Of a stretch of DNA of 64,000 nt, positions 17,483 through 26,298 are shown piece after piece. The translations under genes and the position numbers were made by a program. Location of the stretch: positions 62,001 through 126,000 of the forward strand of contig NZ_JADYVX010000007.1 in assembly GCF_020194175.1 (NCBI RefSeq), written 5' to 3'. Position 1 is the first letter of the stretch, and every line of letters starts with the position of its first letter. Source of the stretch: Bradyrhizobium sp. BRP22. Lineage in GTDB: Bacteria > Pseudomonadota > Alphaproteobacteria > Rhizobiales > Xanthobacteraceae. The notes below the pieces were generated by a model. That model worked only from the letters and a program-made list of their open reading frames with translations, was not told where the DNA came from and did no database searches.

Positions 17483-18637
17483 CTACGCCGCCTTCGCGGG
17501 CGTCGGCGGCGTCTTCGGCAGCGGCTTGTCCTGCCGTTTCGACCAGGAGATGTAGTAGGCCACGATCGTCATGATCGCGATGCCGGTGACGCTGACGAAG
17601 ATCTGCGCGAACAGCGAGCCCGAGCTCATCGAGAGCTCGAAATGTCCGATGAAGGACAGGAACACGCCGACACAGAACACCGCGAGCGACTGCTGGCCGC
17701 AGACGATCAGCGGATCGAACACCCGCCATTCCAGCGCCGCCCAGTCCTTCGGGATGAAGCGGATCACGAGGATGACGATGACCGCGAAATGGATGAAGCG
17801 ATAGGGCGCGAGGTTGGTCTTGTCGTTGGGGTTGAAGGCCGAATAGAGCCAGTCCGGGAACATGGCGCCGAAATCCGGGAAGCGGCCGGCCATGGTCATG
17901 ATCAGCGCGAAGACCAGATAGGCGATGCAGAACCAGAGCGTGTAGGGCGAGTTGATGATGTCGGCATTCTTGCGAGCGCCGCCGAGCGCGCACCAGGCGC
18001 CGAACACGAACAGCACCTGCCAGCAGAACGGGTTGAAGTACCAGACGCCGGCCGGGTAGGCCGACAGGTTCCAGCCCATCTGCCGCGACACCAGCCACAG
18101 CACGATCGAGGCGATCATGGTCGCGTTCGGCTGCCGCAGCATGAACCAGAGCACCGGCGGGAACAGGCCCATCAGCACGATGTAGAGCGGCAGCACGTCG
18201 AGGTTGACGGGCTTGAACTTGAGGAACAGGCCCTGGCGCAGCGTCTCGGTTGCGTTGTCGACGAGGCCGGCAACGTTGAACTCGTTGATCAGGTTGGAAT
18301 CGCCGAAGCGCAGCGCCAGGTAGCTGATCGCGGCGATATAGATCACGAACAGGATGATATGGGCGACATAGAGCTGCCAGACGCGCTTGGTCAGCCGGGT
18401 TGCGCCGACGATGAAGCCGCGTTCCAGCATCATCCGGGCGTAGACGAAGGAGGCGGTATAGCCGGAGATGAAGACAAAGAGGTCGGCGGCGTCGCTGAAA
18501 CCGTAATTTCGCGTGGTGATCCAATTCACCACATTGTCGGGGATATGATCGAGATAGATCGCCCAGTTCGCGACACCGCGAAACAGGTCGAGCCGGAGGT
18601 CGCGTCCCTTTTCGGGCAGGGTGGCGTTGATTTTCAT
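17483..18637 (-). CDS. opgC: OpgC-type membrane acyltransferase (periplasmic glucan modification)
   Basis: A 384-residue inner-membrane protein with about ten hydrophobic segments. The OpgC start block is clear: RDLRLDLFRGVANWAIYLDHIP, then FSDAADLFVFISGYTASFVY. Family members transfer succinyl groups to osmoregulated periplasmic glucans. ATG at 18637 (MKINATLPEKG) was chosen over 18697 because the conserved domain begins at residue 10. The opgG/opgH genes are not adjacent. The C-terminus ends in a Lys/Pro-rich cytoplasmic tail. Confidence 0.9.
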   Translation of the reverse strand: MKINATLPEKGRDLRLDLFRGVANWAIYLDHIPDNVVNWITTRNYGFSDAADLFVFISGYTASFVYARMMLERGFIVGATRLTKRVWQLYVAHIILFVIYIAAISYLALRFGDSNLINEFNVAGLVDNATETLRQGLFLKFKPVNLDVLPLYIVLMGLFPPVLWFMLRQPNATMIASIVLWLVSRQMGWNLSAYPAGVWYFNPFCWQVLFVFGAWCALGGARKNADIINSPYTLWFCIAYLVFALIMTMAGRFPDFGAMFPDWLYSAFNPNDKTNLAPYRFIHFAVIVILVIRFIPKDWAALEWRVFDPLIVCGQQSLAVFCVGVFLSFIGHFELSMSSGSLFAQIFVSVTGIAIMTIVAYYISWSKRQDKPLPKTPPTPAKAA

Positions 18638-18861
18638 GGGTCCCGCTTCGAAGTGATGCTTTCGAGAAGGTCGCGCCGCGAGGCCGCTTGCGACCATCCG
18701 CGGCCCAGATTGTCACAGCGCGGTAGAATGGCTATACGGAGGGGAAGGTAACATCCGGGTTCAGGAATCACCCATCACATCCGTGAAAGGTGTCTCTATA
18801 CTATCCCGGGCGTTCCCTCCACACGCTTCCGTGTCGCATATCCCCGAGGGTTCGACGATCC

Positions 18862-19170
18862 ATGACGACAGCACGCATTTTTAAGCCCGCCAAAAACGCG
18901 ATGCAATCGGGGCGTGCCATGACCAGGGAATGGCAACTCGACTACGAGCCGGAACAGCCCCGGATGGTCGAGCCCCTGATGGGCTGGACCTCGTCCGGAG
19001 ACATGAAGCAGCAGCTCACCCTCCGCTTCCACACCAAGGAAGAGGCGATCGCCTATTGCGAGCGCAAGGGCATTCCGTACCAGGTGATCGAGCCGAAGGA
19101 ATCGCTGCACCGGCAGATCGCCTATGCCGACAATTTCTCGTTCAGGCGCGGCGAACCCTGGACGCACTAA
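18862..19170 (+). CDS. NDUFS4-like complex I accessory subunit
   Basis: A 102-residue protein matching the ETC complex I subunit (NDUFS4, 18-kDa) family found in alphaproteobacteria and mitochondria. Signatures are ARIFKPAKNAMQSG, MGWTSSGDMKQQLTLRFHTKEEAIAYCERKGIPYQV and FSFRRGEPWTH. It would bind the peripheral arm of NADH:ubiquinone oxidoreductase. It is encoded alone, away from nuo genes, as is usual. The frame is open to 18790, but the ATG at 18862 fits the family start. Confidence 0.93.
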   Translation: MTTARIFKPAKNAMQSGRAMTREWQLDYEPEQPRMVEPLMGWTSSGDMKQQLTLRFHTKEEAIAYCERKGIPYQVIEPKESLHRQIAYADNFSFRRGEPWTH

Positions 19171-19196
19171 CTTACTAAAAGCGTGTAAGGGCGTTC

Positions 19197-19649
19197 TTAG
19201 GGCGCGCGTAGCAGGGAATATTTGCCGACGATGCGGCCGACTCGCTTCCTTGCACCGAACAGCATGATACCGAGATATTCGATGCTGTCGGGCGCAAGGC
19301 CGCTCATCATGCGCCGGAATTCGCCATAGTCGTTGGTCTCTTGTCCCTGTACGGGGAAGTCGACGATCTCGATTCCCGCCTCGGCTGCCTTGTGCCGGAT
19401 TCGCGGCAAATCCTCTTTGGGCGCGCCGAGCACGGGAATCCCGATCGGGATGAGCCCCGCATGGGGGTTGCCCGCGGCGTCGATCAGCGCGTCGCCGACG
19501 AGGTGAGGGTGGCGGGCGCCCATGGTCAGCGCCATCACCGCGGCGGCGTTGGCCGCCTTGCCGAGCGGCAAGGTCGCATCGATCACTGCCACGCAGCGCT
19601 GAGGCTCGGCCGGGCCTTGCTCGAAATCGCGATCAGCAGGATTTCTCAT
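19197..19649 (-). CDS. DUF2000-domain protein
   Basis: A 150-residue single-domain protein. The DUF2000 pattern is visible: CVAVIDATLPLGKAANAAAVMALTMGARHPHLVG, GIPVLGAPKEDLPRIRHKA and IEYLGIMLFGARKRVGRIVGKYSLL. The fold resembles peptidyl-tRNA hydrolase II, but no activity is assigned. The start at 19649 has GAGG just upstream. It is divergent from a MarR gene, and two palindromes lie immediately upstream of its start codon, so the MarR protein very probably represses it. Confidence 0.85.
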   Translation of the reverse strand: MRNPADRDFEQGPAEPQRCVAVIDATLPLGKAANAAAVMALTMGARHPHLVGDALIDAAGNPHAGLIPIGIPVLGAPKEDLPRIRHKAAEAGIEIVDFPVQGQETNDYGEFRRMMSGLAPDSIEYLGIMLFGARKRVGRIVGKYSLLRAP

Positions 19650-19660
19650 CACGGCCTCAC

Positions 19661-19695
19661 TGTACAAGTAACTTGTACACAAGTAACATGTGTAC
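19661..19695. promoter_or_regulatory. Tandem palindromic operator for the MarR/DUF2000 pair
   Basis: Two overlapping dyads fill the divergent region. TGTACAAG-TAA-CTTGTACA (19661-19679) is a perfect 8-bp dyad. GTACACA-N7-TGTGTAC (19675-19695) is a perfect 7-bp dyad. ACAAGTAAC is repeated at 16-bp spacing. This is the classic layout for an autoregulated MarR repressor and would cover both promoters. Confidence 0.8.
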
Positions 19696-19740
19696 GTAAA
19701 AAACGTCAACTTGGAACGCGCTGGCGGCCGCAAGGGAACG

Positions 19741-20157
19741 ATGGACAAGGTCGAAGAGTGCATCAGCTTCCTGCTTGGAAAGGCGCAGCAGCGGGTGACG
19801 CGGCGCGCCAAGGAACTGCTGGCTGAACACGATGTGACGCCGGTGCAGTACGCCGCGCTATGCGTGCTCTGGGAAAAGGAAGCGCAGACGGCGGCTGAAC
19901 TTGGCGCGCGGCTCGCGATCGACAGCGCGACCATGACCGGCGTCATCGATCGGCTCGAACGCTCGGGTCTGATCAGGCGCCACGCCGATGAGAGCGACCG
20001 GCGCATCTACCAGCTTTACCTGACCGATCGCGGCCGGGCGCTGCGGTCCCCGCTGGATTCCGCGATGGAAAAGCTCAATGCCGAAGTCGCGGAACTCCTC
20101 GGCAAGGATTGGCCGCGCTTCCACCGCATGCTGCGCAAGGTTGGTACGTCCAGTTAG
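19741..20157 (+). CDS. MarR-family transcriptional regulator
   Basis: A 138-residue winged-helix repressor. The core is visible in VTPVQYAALCVLWEKEAQTAAELGARL, then AIDSATMTGVIDRLERSGLIRR (recognition helix and wing) and HADESDRRIYQLYLTDRGR, the MarR wing signature with DxR. The start ATG at 19741 (MDKVEECISFLLGKAQ) is preferred over 19690. MarR proteins release DNA on binding phenolic or lipophilic ligands, or on thiol oxidation. The tandem palindromes between it and the DUF2000 gene are its probable operator. Confidence 0.92.
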   Translation: MDKVEECISFLLGKAQQRVTRRAKELLAEHDVTPVQYAALCVLWEKEAQTAAELGARLAIDSATMTGVIDRLERSGLIRRHADESDRRIYQLYLTDRGRALRSPLDSAMEKLNAEVAELLGKDWPRFHRMLRKVGTSS

Positions 20158-20627
20158 GGAAGCGGTAGCGGCAATGGCGCATCCTTGGAGACGCCGAGCA
20201 CCGGAAAGCTCCTGATGGTGCGCAGCTCGGGCATCCCCGAAAACTGCAGGAGCTGCTGGTGCATGCCCTGCACACTGCGCGCGACGCATTTGAGCAGGAA
20301 GTCCGCTTCGCCCGAAATGCGCCAGCACTGCTGCACCAGCGGCAAACGGGCAATCGATGCTTCGAACGCCTCCAGCGTGGTCTGGTTCTGGCTGGTCAAC
20401 CGTATCAAGACAAAAGATACCACCTCGTAGCCGAGCGCCCGTTCGTCGAGATTGGCGCGGACGTCCCTGATGACGCCGCGGCTACGCAGCGCGCGGACGC
20501 GGCGCAGACAGGCCGGAGCGGAGATGCCGACGCGCTCCGCCAGCTCGTTGTAGCGCAGCCGCCCGTCCTGCTGCAGCTCGGACAAAATCTTCAGATCGAT
20601 CTCGTCGAGCCCGGCGCGCTCCGTCAT
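20154..20627 (-). CDS. Lrp/AsnC-family transcriptional regulator
   Basis: A 157-residue regulator. The N-terminal HTH is LDEIDLKILSELQQDGRLRYNELAERVGISAPACLRRVRALRSRGVI. The C-terminal RAM (ligand-binding) domain has LGYEVVSFVLIRL, CWRISGEADFLLKCVARSVQGM and LRTIRSFPVL. Such proteins sense amino acids. Its TAA (20154-20156) overlaps the TAG of the convergent MarR gene (20155-20157). The ATG at 20627 is preceded by an in-frame TTG. Leucine is a plausible ligand given the leucine catabolic genes nearby, but that is inference. Confidence 0.92.
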   Translation of the reverse strand: MTERAGLDEIDLKILSELQQDGRLRYNELAERVGISAPACLRRVRALRSRGVIRDVRANLDERALGYEVVSFVLIRLTSQNQTTLEAFEASIARLPLVQQCWRISGEADFLLKCVARSVQGMHQQLLQFSGMPELRTIRSFPVLGVSKDAPLPLPLP

Positions 20628-20653
20628 CAATGCCTCGTGCGTTGGCGAACGAA

Positions 20654-21304
20654 CTAACCTGCGGCGACGCGCCGTGTTGCCCTGCGGCTGACGCGGGCAG
20701 GGGGAGCGGCTGCTTGCGGAGCGATGCCCGACAGCACCAGCTTTTCATGGGTGGCGATGATGGCCTCCTTCGAGAGCCGCCCGCCGGGACGATACCAGGT
20801 GCAGGGTCCGGTCAACATCGCCAGGATCGCAAAGGTCGCGATCTGGACATCCACTACCTCGAACACGCCTTGCGCCGCACCTTCCTCGAGGATTTCGGCA
20901 AGGCGCCGCTCATAGGTTTCGCGCAGGGCGATCACCGCCGCGTAGTTCTTCGGCTCCAGGCTGCGCAGCTCGGAATTCGCGATGAAGACGTCGCGCTTGC
21001 GCGTCATGTGATAGCTGACGTGGAAGGCGACGAAGGCGCGGAGCCTTTCCTCCGGCCCGCGCTTGCCGTCGAGCGCGAGGTCGAGCTGGCGCAGCAGTTC
21101 ATTGATATGGTGCTGCACCAGGTCGAACAGCAATTCCTGCTTGGTGCTGATATGGTTGTAGAGCGATCCCGCCTGGATTCCGACCTCGGCGGCGAGCTGG
21201 CGCAGGCTCATTGCCTCATAGCCATGCTCGAAGATCAGCCGCGTTCCGGCTTTCCGGATCGCCTCCAGTGTCGTCGGGCCATGTGAGCCGATCGTGCGCG
21301 CCAT
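20654..21304 (-). CDS. TetR-family transcriptional regulator
   Basis: A 216-residue regulator. The N-terminal HTH reads TTLEAIRKAGTRLIFEHGYEAMSLRQLAAEVGIQAGSLYNHISTKQELL. The C-terminal domain holds a ligand pocket (FHVSYHMTRKRDVFIANSELRSLEP). The tail is Arg/Ala-rich. It is divergent from the methylcrotonyl-CoA carboxylase operon. Three copies of GATCGTTCG in the shared upstream region are candidate operators, so it probably controls the leucine genes and itself in response to an acyl-CoA. The start ATG at 21304 is chosen over 21367. Confidence 0.92.
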   Translation of the reverse strand: MARTIGSHGPTTLEAIRKAGTRLIFEHGYEAMSLRQLAAEVGIQAGSLYNHISTKQELLFDLVQHHINELLRQLDLALDGKRGPEERLRAFVAFHVSYHMTRKRDVFIANSELRSLEPKNYAAVIALRETYERRLAEILEEGAAQGVFEVVDVQIATFAILAMLTGPCTWYRPGGRLSKEAIIATHEKLVLSGIAPQAAAPPARVSRRATRRVAAG

Positions 21305-21334
21305 CAGAACCCTTGCGTAAGCTGCGGAAACAAG

Positions 21335-21449
21335 CGAACGATCGTATGTTTGTAATTGGAAACTCAAGTGAAATCAATGGGCTATAGTTGGATCGTTCGA
21401 TCGAACTCACGCCTCTTGAGACCGTGTTAAAAAAACGTATGATCGTTCG
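21335..21449. promoter_or_regulatory. Three GATCGTTCG motifs in the TetR/carboxylase divergent region
   Basis: GATCGTTCG occurs at 21391-21399 and 21441-21449 on the plus strand and at 21335-21343 on the minus strand. The motif spacings are 56 and 50 bp. They lie upstream of both the TetR gene and the carboxylase genes. The GATCGTTCGATC copy is the most symmetric. Confidence 0.6.
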
Positions 21450-21479
21450 TTATAGAATTCCAAGAGGATGGGAGGAATT

Positions 21480-21575
21480 ATGGCGCCGAACCCCGCAGCG
21501 GCGGTCAATTTCGCGAGACGGAAACGCCTCACCTGGACGCCCGAGCCTATCGCGCGACGAGCCGCGATATTCTAG
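21480..21575 (+). CDS. 31-residue small ORF with a strong ribosome binding site
   Basis: ATG at 21480 follows GGGAGGAATT, the best ribosome binding site in this part of the window, and TAG ends the frame after 31 residues (MAPNPAAAVNFARRKR...). The methylcrotonyl-CoA carboxylase start is 38 bases downstream. It could be a leader peptide for that operon or the start of a gene now lost to deletion or frameshift. The encoded residues match no family I know. Confidence 0.35.
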   Translation: MAPNPAAAVNFARRKRLTWTPEPIARRAAIF

Positions 21576-21613
21576 TTTGAAGGTTAGCGAAACACGCGGC
21601 AGAACAGCGCAAC

Positions 21614-23218
21614 ATGCAGCTTCATTCCACGATCGATCCCAAGTCCCAGGAATTTTCCCGCAATGCCGAGGTGATGCGCGGCCTCGTCGCCGACCTCCGC
21701 GACAAGCTCAGCCAGGTTGCGGGCGGCGGAGGCGAGGCGTCGCGCGCCCGCCATACCGCGCGCGGCAAGATGCTGGCGCGCGACCGCGTCGACCTGCTGG
21801 TCGATCCCGGCACCGCGTTCCTGGAATTGTCGCCGCTCGCCGCCAACGGGCTTTATGGCGGCGACGTGCATTCGGCGAGCGTGATCACCGGGGTCGGCCG
21901 CATTGCGGGCCGCGAATGCATCATCGTCGCCAATGACGCCACAATCAAGGGCGGCACCTATTATCCGATGACGGTGAAGAAGCACCTGCGCGCCCAGGAC
22001 ATCGCGCGGCAGAACAATCTGCCCTGCGTCTACCTGGTCGATTCCGGCGGTGCCTTCCTGCCGTTGCAGGACGAGATCTTCCCGGACGAGCGGCATTTCG
22101 GACGCATCTTCTACAACCAGGCGCAGATGTCGGCGCAGGGTATTCCGCAGATCGCGATCGTGATGGGCTCCTGCACCGCCGGCGGCGCCTATGTACCAGC
22201 GATGTCGGACGAGAGCATCATCGTGCGCAATCAGGGCACGATCTTCCTCGGCGGTCCGCCGCTGGTGAAGGCCGCCACCGGCGAGGTCGTCACCGCCGAA
22301 GAACTCGGCGGCGCCGACGTGCATTCGCGGCAATCCGGCGTGACCGACCACTACGCGCAGAACGATGCGCATGCGATCGGCATCGCCCGGCGCATCGTCG
22401 CCACGCTGAAGCCACCCAATCGCGCCGCGCTCAACATGCGCGAACCGCGGGAGCCGCTTTATCCGGCCGACGAGGTCTATGGCGTGGTCTCCGCCGACGG
22501 CCGCAAGCCGTTCGATGTTCACGACATCATCGCGCGGATCGTCGACGGCTCTGAGTTCGACGAGTTCAAGAGGCTCTATGGCACGACGCTGATCTGCGGC
22601 TTCGCCCACATCTGGGGCTTTCCGGTCGGCATTATCGCCAACAACGGCATCCTGTTCAGCGAAAGCTCGCTCAAGGGCGCGCATTTCATCGAGCTGTGCT
22701 GCCAGCGCGGTATCCCGCTGGTATTCCTGCAGAACATCACAGGCTTCATGGTCGGCAAGAAATACGAGGCCGGCGGCATCGCACGCGACGGCGCCAAGCT
22801 CGTCACCGCGGTCGCGACCGCGGGCGTGCCGAAATTCACCGTCGTGATCGGCGGCTCCTACGGCGCCGGCAATTACGGCATGTGCGGCCGCGCCTACAGC
22901 CCGCGCTTCCTCTGGCTATGGCCGAATGCGCGCATTTCGGTGATGGGCGGCGAGCAGGCATCGATGGTGCTGAGCCAGGTCCGCCGCGACAACATCGAGG
23001 CCAAGGGCGACACCTGGTCGGTGGAGGAGGAGGAGAAGTTCCGCGCGCCCATCCGCGCGCAATATGAGAGCCAGGGCAATCCGTATTACGCGACCGCGCG
23101 GCTCTGGGACGACGGCGTGATCGATCCCGCCGACACGCGCCTCGTGCTCGGCCTCGGTCTCTCGGCTGCTTCGAATGCGCCGATCGAGCCGACGAAATTC
23201 GGCCTGTTCAGGATGTGA
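21614..23218 (+). CDS. mccB: Methylcrotonyl-CoA carboxylase, carboxyltransferase (beta) subunit
   Basis: A 534-residue carboxyltransferase that accepts CO2 from biotin and carboxylates 3-methylcrotonyl-CoA in leucine degradation. Typical blocks are [114 protein letters not shown], and [16 protein letters not shown]. Length agrees with MCC beta (about 535). The alpha subunit follows 2 bases after the stop, and HMG-CoA lyase follows that, which favours MCC over propionyl- or geranyl-CoA carboxylase. Confidence 0.94.
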   Translation: MQLHSTIDPKSQEFSRNAEVMRGLVADLRDKLSQVAGGGGEASRARHTARGKMLARDRVDLLVDPGTAFLELSPLAANGLYGGDVHSASVITGVGRIAGRECIIVANDATIKGGTYYPMTVKKHLRAQDIARQNNLPCVYLVDSGGAFLPLQDEIFPDERHFGRIFYNQAQMSAQGIPQIAIVMGSCTAGGAYVPAMSDESIIVRNQGTIFLGGPPLVKAATGEVVTAEELGGADVHSRQSGVTDHYAQNDAHAIGIARRIVATLKPPNRAALNMREPREPLYPADEVYGVVSADGRKPFDVHDIIARIVDGSEFDEFKRLYGTTLICGFAHIWGFPVGIIANNGILFSESSLKGAHFIELCCQRGIPLVFLQNITGFMVGKKYEAGGIARDGAKLVTAVATAGVPKFTVVIGGSYGAGNYGMCGRAYSPRFLWLWPNARISVMGGEQASMVLSQVRRDNIEAKGDTWSVEEEEKFRAPIRAQYESQGNPYYATARLWDDGVIDPADTRLVLGLGLSAASNAPIEPTKFGLFRM

Positions 23219-23220
23219 CG

Positions 23221-25227
23221 ATGGACCGCTCAAAGCTCTACCGGCGTTTTCGCACCCTGCTGATCGCCAATCGCGGCGAGATCGCAGCCCGCGTGATCCG
23301 CACCGCCAAGGCCATGGGCCTGCGCACCGTCGCAGTTTATTCCGAGGCCGACCGCGACGCCCTGCATGTCGCGCTCGCCGACGAGGCCGTGCTGCTCGGG
23401 CCTGCGCGGGCGCGCGACAGCTATCTCAACATCCAGCGCGTGATCGAAGCCGCGCGCGAGACCGGCGCCGAGGCGGTTCATCCCGGCTACGGCTTCCTCT
23501 CGGAGAACGCCGAATTCGCTCAAGCCTGCCTCGAGGCGGGGCTGGTGTTCGTCGGCCCCACGGCCGAGATGATGAACGCGATGGGCTCGAAATCCGGCTC
23601 GAAAGCGCTGATGGAGAAGGCGGGCGTGCCGCTGGTGCCCGGCTATCACGGGGAGGCGCAGGACGAGGCGACGCTGGCGAACGCGGCCGAACGGATTGGC
23701 TTCCCGGTGCTGGTGAAGGCCTCCGCCGGCGGCGGCGGCCGCGGCATGCGCGTGGTGAATTCGGCGGCTGAATTGTCGGCCGCGATCGTCAGCGCCAAGC
23801 GCGAGGCCAAGGCGGCGTTCGGCGACGACCGCATGCTGATCGAGAAATACGTCCAGAGCCCGCGCCATATCGAGGTGCAGATCATCGGTGACAGCCACGG
23901 CAATCTGCTCTCGCTGTGGGAGCGCGAATGCACGCTGCAGCGACGGCACCAGAAGGTGATCGAGGAAGCGCCATCCCCGACGCTGAATGCCACCCAGCGC
24001 GAGACCGTCTGCGCCGCCGCGCGGAAGGCGGCCGCGGCCGTCGATTACGTCGGCGCCGGCACCATCGAGTTCGTCTCCGATGGCAAGGACGTGTTCTTCA
24101 TCGAGATGAACACGCGCCTGCAGGTCGAGCATCCCGTCACCGAACTGATCACCGGCGTCGACCTGGTCGAATGGCAGCTCCGCGTCGCCTTCGGCGAAAA
24201 GCTGCCGTTGAACCAGGATGAGATCAAACTGAACGGCCATGCCATCGAGGCGCGGGTCTATGCGGAAAATCCGCAGAAGAACTTCATGCCCTCGGTCGGC
24301 CGCATCAAGACCTGGCGCACGCCGGAGGAGGGCGATGGCCTGCGCATCGATGCCGGCTATCGCAGCGGCGATAATGTCTCGCCGTATTATGACGCGATGC
24401 TGGCCAAGGTGATCGCGTGGGCGCCGACGCGCGAGGTCGCAATCGAAAAGCTCAATCGCGGCCTGGAGGAGACCGATGTTCGCGGCATCGTCACCAACAT
24501 CCCGTTCCTGTCGGCGCTGGTGACGCATCCCGCCGTCGTCACCAATGGGATCGATACCGGCTTCATCGAGCGCGAGCTGAAGAGCCTGACGGCAGAGCGC
24601 GGTGCCGCCGGTGCGTTCGAGCTGTGCGCCGCGGTCGCGGCGATCCTGAACGAGGAGCAGAAAGCGGCACGAAAGGAAGCGCATTCGCCGTGGCATACCT
24701 TTGGCTGGATGCCGGTCGGCCAGCGGCAGCGGGTGTTCTCGTTCCGGCAGGGACAGGGCGGTGAGCAGAAAGTGACGCTGCGTTATGGCAACGGGCCCTC
24801 GACGGTGTCGGTTGGTAACCGCGAGTTCGCGCTGGCGCTGGCGCCGGCCGCGGATGGCGGCTTTGACCTGACGCTTGATGGGACGAGATCGCGTGTCGTC
24901 GCCGTGGTCGAAGGTCACGAGCTCTACCTGCGCACCCGCAACGGCCGCTTCGACCTGCATTGGGTCGATCCGTTCGGCGGCGAGACCGAGGAGCAGGTCG
25001 GCGAGGACAAGATCGTGGCGCCGCTGCCGGGCACCGTGGTCGCGCTGCTTGCGGAAGAGGGCGCGACCCTGGAGAAGGGCGCGGCGATCCTGACGCTGGA
25101 GGTCATGAAGATGGAGCAGACCCTGCGGGCGCCGTTTGCAGGCGTGCTGACGAGGCTGATGTGCAAGGTCGGCGATATTGTCGGCGAGGGCGTCGAACTC
25201 GCCGAACTCGAACCGGTAGACGCGTGA
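23221..25227 (+). CDS. mccA: Methylcrotonyl-CoA carboxylase, biotin-containing (alpha) subunit
   Basis: A 668-residue protein. The N-terminal biotin carboxylase domain has FRTLLIANRGEIAARVIRTAK, ATP-grasp SAGGGGRGMRVV, IEMNTRLQVEHPVTE and YDAMLAKVIAW. A linker and the C-terminal biotinyl domain follow, with the biotinylation site VMKMEQTL (Lys about 630). It uses ATP and bicarbonate to carboxylate biotin, which the beta subunit then uses. The start ATG at 23221 is 2 bases from the beta stop; a GTG at 23215 overlaps it. The stop overlaps the next ATG. Confidence 0.94.
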   Translation: MDRSKLYRRFRTLLIANRGEIAARVIRTAKAMGLRTVAVYSEADRDALHVALADEAVLLGPARARDSYLNIQRVIEAARETGAEAVHPGYGFLSENAEFAQACLEAGLVFVGPTAEMMNAMGSKSGSKALMEKAGVPLVPGYHGEAQDEATLANAAERIGFPVLVKASAGGGGRGMRVVNSAAELSAAIVSAKREAKAAFGDDRMLIEKYVQSPRHIEVQIIGDSHGNLLSLWERECTLQRRHQKVIEEAPSPTLNATQRETVCAAARKAAAAVDYVGAGTIEFVSDGKDVFFIEMNTRLQVEHPVTELITGVDLVEWQLRVAFGEKLPLNQDEIKLNGHAIEARVYAENPQKNFMPSVGRIKTWRTPEEGDGLRIDAGYRSGDNVSPYYDAMLAKVIAWAPTREVAIEKLNRGLEETDVRGIVTNIPFLSALVTHPAVVTNGIDTGFIERELKSLTAERGAAGAFELCAAVAAILNEEQKAARKEAHSPWHTFGWMPVGQRQRVFSFRQGQGGEQKVTLRYGNGPSTVSVGNREFALALAPAADGGFDLTLDGTRSRVVAVVEGHELYLRTRNGRFDLHWVDPFGGETEEQVGEDKIVAPLPGTVVALLAEEGATLEKGAAILTLEVMKMEQTLRAPFAGVLTRLMCKVGDIVGEGVELAELEPVDA

Positions 25228-26126
25228 TGAGCGACAGCGTCCGCATCATCGAGGTCGGCCCGCGCGACGGGCTGCAGAACGAGAAGACGCCGATCAGCGT
25301 CCCCGATCGGATCGCCTTCATCGAGCGCCTGATCGGCGCCGGTTTGCCGATCGTCGAGGTCGGCGCCTTCGTGTCGCCGAAAGCGGTTCCGCAGATGGTG
25401 GGATCGGCCGAGGTGCTGCGCGGTGTCAGCCATCTGCCCGGCGAATTCCACGTGCTGGTGCCGAACGAGAAGGGCTATGAGGCCTCGCAAGCCGCCGGCG
25501 CCAGGGTGATCGCGGTATTTGCGTCGGCGTCCGAGGGTTTTTCGCGCGCCAACATCAATTGTTCGGTCGCGGAATCGATCGAGCGCTTCAAGCCGGTGCT
25601 GGCGCGTGCCAAGGCTGACGGCATCAAGGTGCGCGGCTATATCTCCTGCGTGCTCGGCTGCCCCTTCGACGGCGAGGTGAGGCCGCAGGCGGTCGTCGAC
25701 GTCGCCAGGGCCTTGTGGGATCTCGGCTGCTACGAGATCTCGCTCGGCGATACCATCGGCGTCGGCACGCCGCTCAAGGCGCGAGACCTGATGCGTGCGG
25801 TTGCAGGCGAGGTGCCCGTGCAGAACCTCGCGATGCACTTCCACGACACCTATGGCCAGGCGCTCGCCAATCTCTATGCCGGCATGGGGGAGGGCGTCCG
25901 CGTCATCGATTCCGCGGCCGGCGGTCTCGGCGGTTGCCCCTACGCGCCCGGCGCGACCGGCAACGTCGCGACGGAAGACGTGGTCTACATGCTCGAGGGC
26001 ATGGGGATTGCGACCGGTGTCGATATGGAAAAGCTGCTCGCCGCGACCAATGAGGTCAGCCGCCTGCTCGGCCGCCCGCCGGTGAGCCGTGTGGCCTCGG
26101 CGTTGAACGCGAAGAAGAAACGCTAA
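25227..26126 (+). CDS. Hydroxymethylglutaryl-CoA lyase
   Basis: A 299-residue TIM-barrel enzyme that cleaves HMG-CoA to acetyl-CoA and acetoacetate, the last step of leucine breakdown. Signatures are EVGPRDGLQNEKTPI, FVSPKAVPQM, CVLGCPFDGEV, MHFHDTYGQALANLYAG and AAGGLGGCPYAPGATGNVATEDVVYML. The ATG overlaps the TGA of the alpha subunit at 25225-25229, so translation is coupled. The 3-methylglutaconyl-CoA hydratase and isovaleryl-CoA dehydrogenase steps are not encoded here. Confidence 0.94.
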   Translation: MSDSVRIIEVGPRDGLQNEKTPISVPDRIAFIERLIGAGLPIVEVGAFVSPKAVPQMVGSAEVLRGVSHLPGEFHVLVPNEKGYEASQAAGARVIAVFASASEGFSRANINCSVAESIERFKPVLARAKADGIKVRGYISCVLGCPFDGEVRPQAVVDVARALWDLGCYEISLGDTIGVGTPLKARDLMRAVAGEVPVQNLAMHFHDTYGQALANLYAGMGEGVRVIDSAAGGLGGCPYAPGATGNVATEDVVYMLEGMGIATGVDMEKLLAATNEVSRLLGRPPVSRVASALNAKKKR

Positions 26127-26130
26127 CTTC

Positions 26131-26289
26131 GTGGGTGAGTAGAGCGGAGCGAAACCCACCATTCGCACTCCGCAAGAAGTGGGGGGCGGCACTACAACGA
26201 GCTGTCGTCATTGCGAGCCAAGCGAAGCAATCCATTTCGCCGCTTGCATCCGTAGAAGCAATGGATTGCTTCGCTTGGCTCGCAATGAC
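26131..26289. repeat. Two palindromic intergenic repeats after the HMG-CoA lyase gene
   Basis: The first has GTGGGT (26131-26136) facing ACCCAC (26154-26159) around GAGTAGAGCGGAGCGAA. The second is a long inverted repeat: GTCATTGCGAGCCAAGCGAAG from 26207 pairs with its reverse complement ending at 26289, the arms extending about 30 bp. A near copy of the second is at 56730-56805. Such elements are widespread in Bradyrhizobium intergenic DNA. The long stem may end the leucine operon and the convergent TRAP transcript. Confidence 0.85.
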
Positions 26290-26298
26290 GGATGAGAG

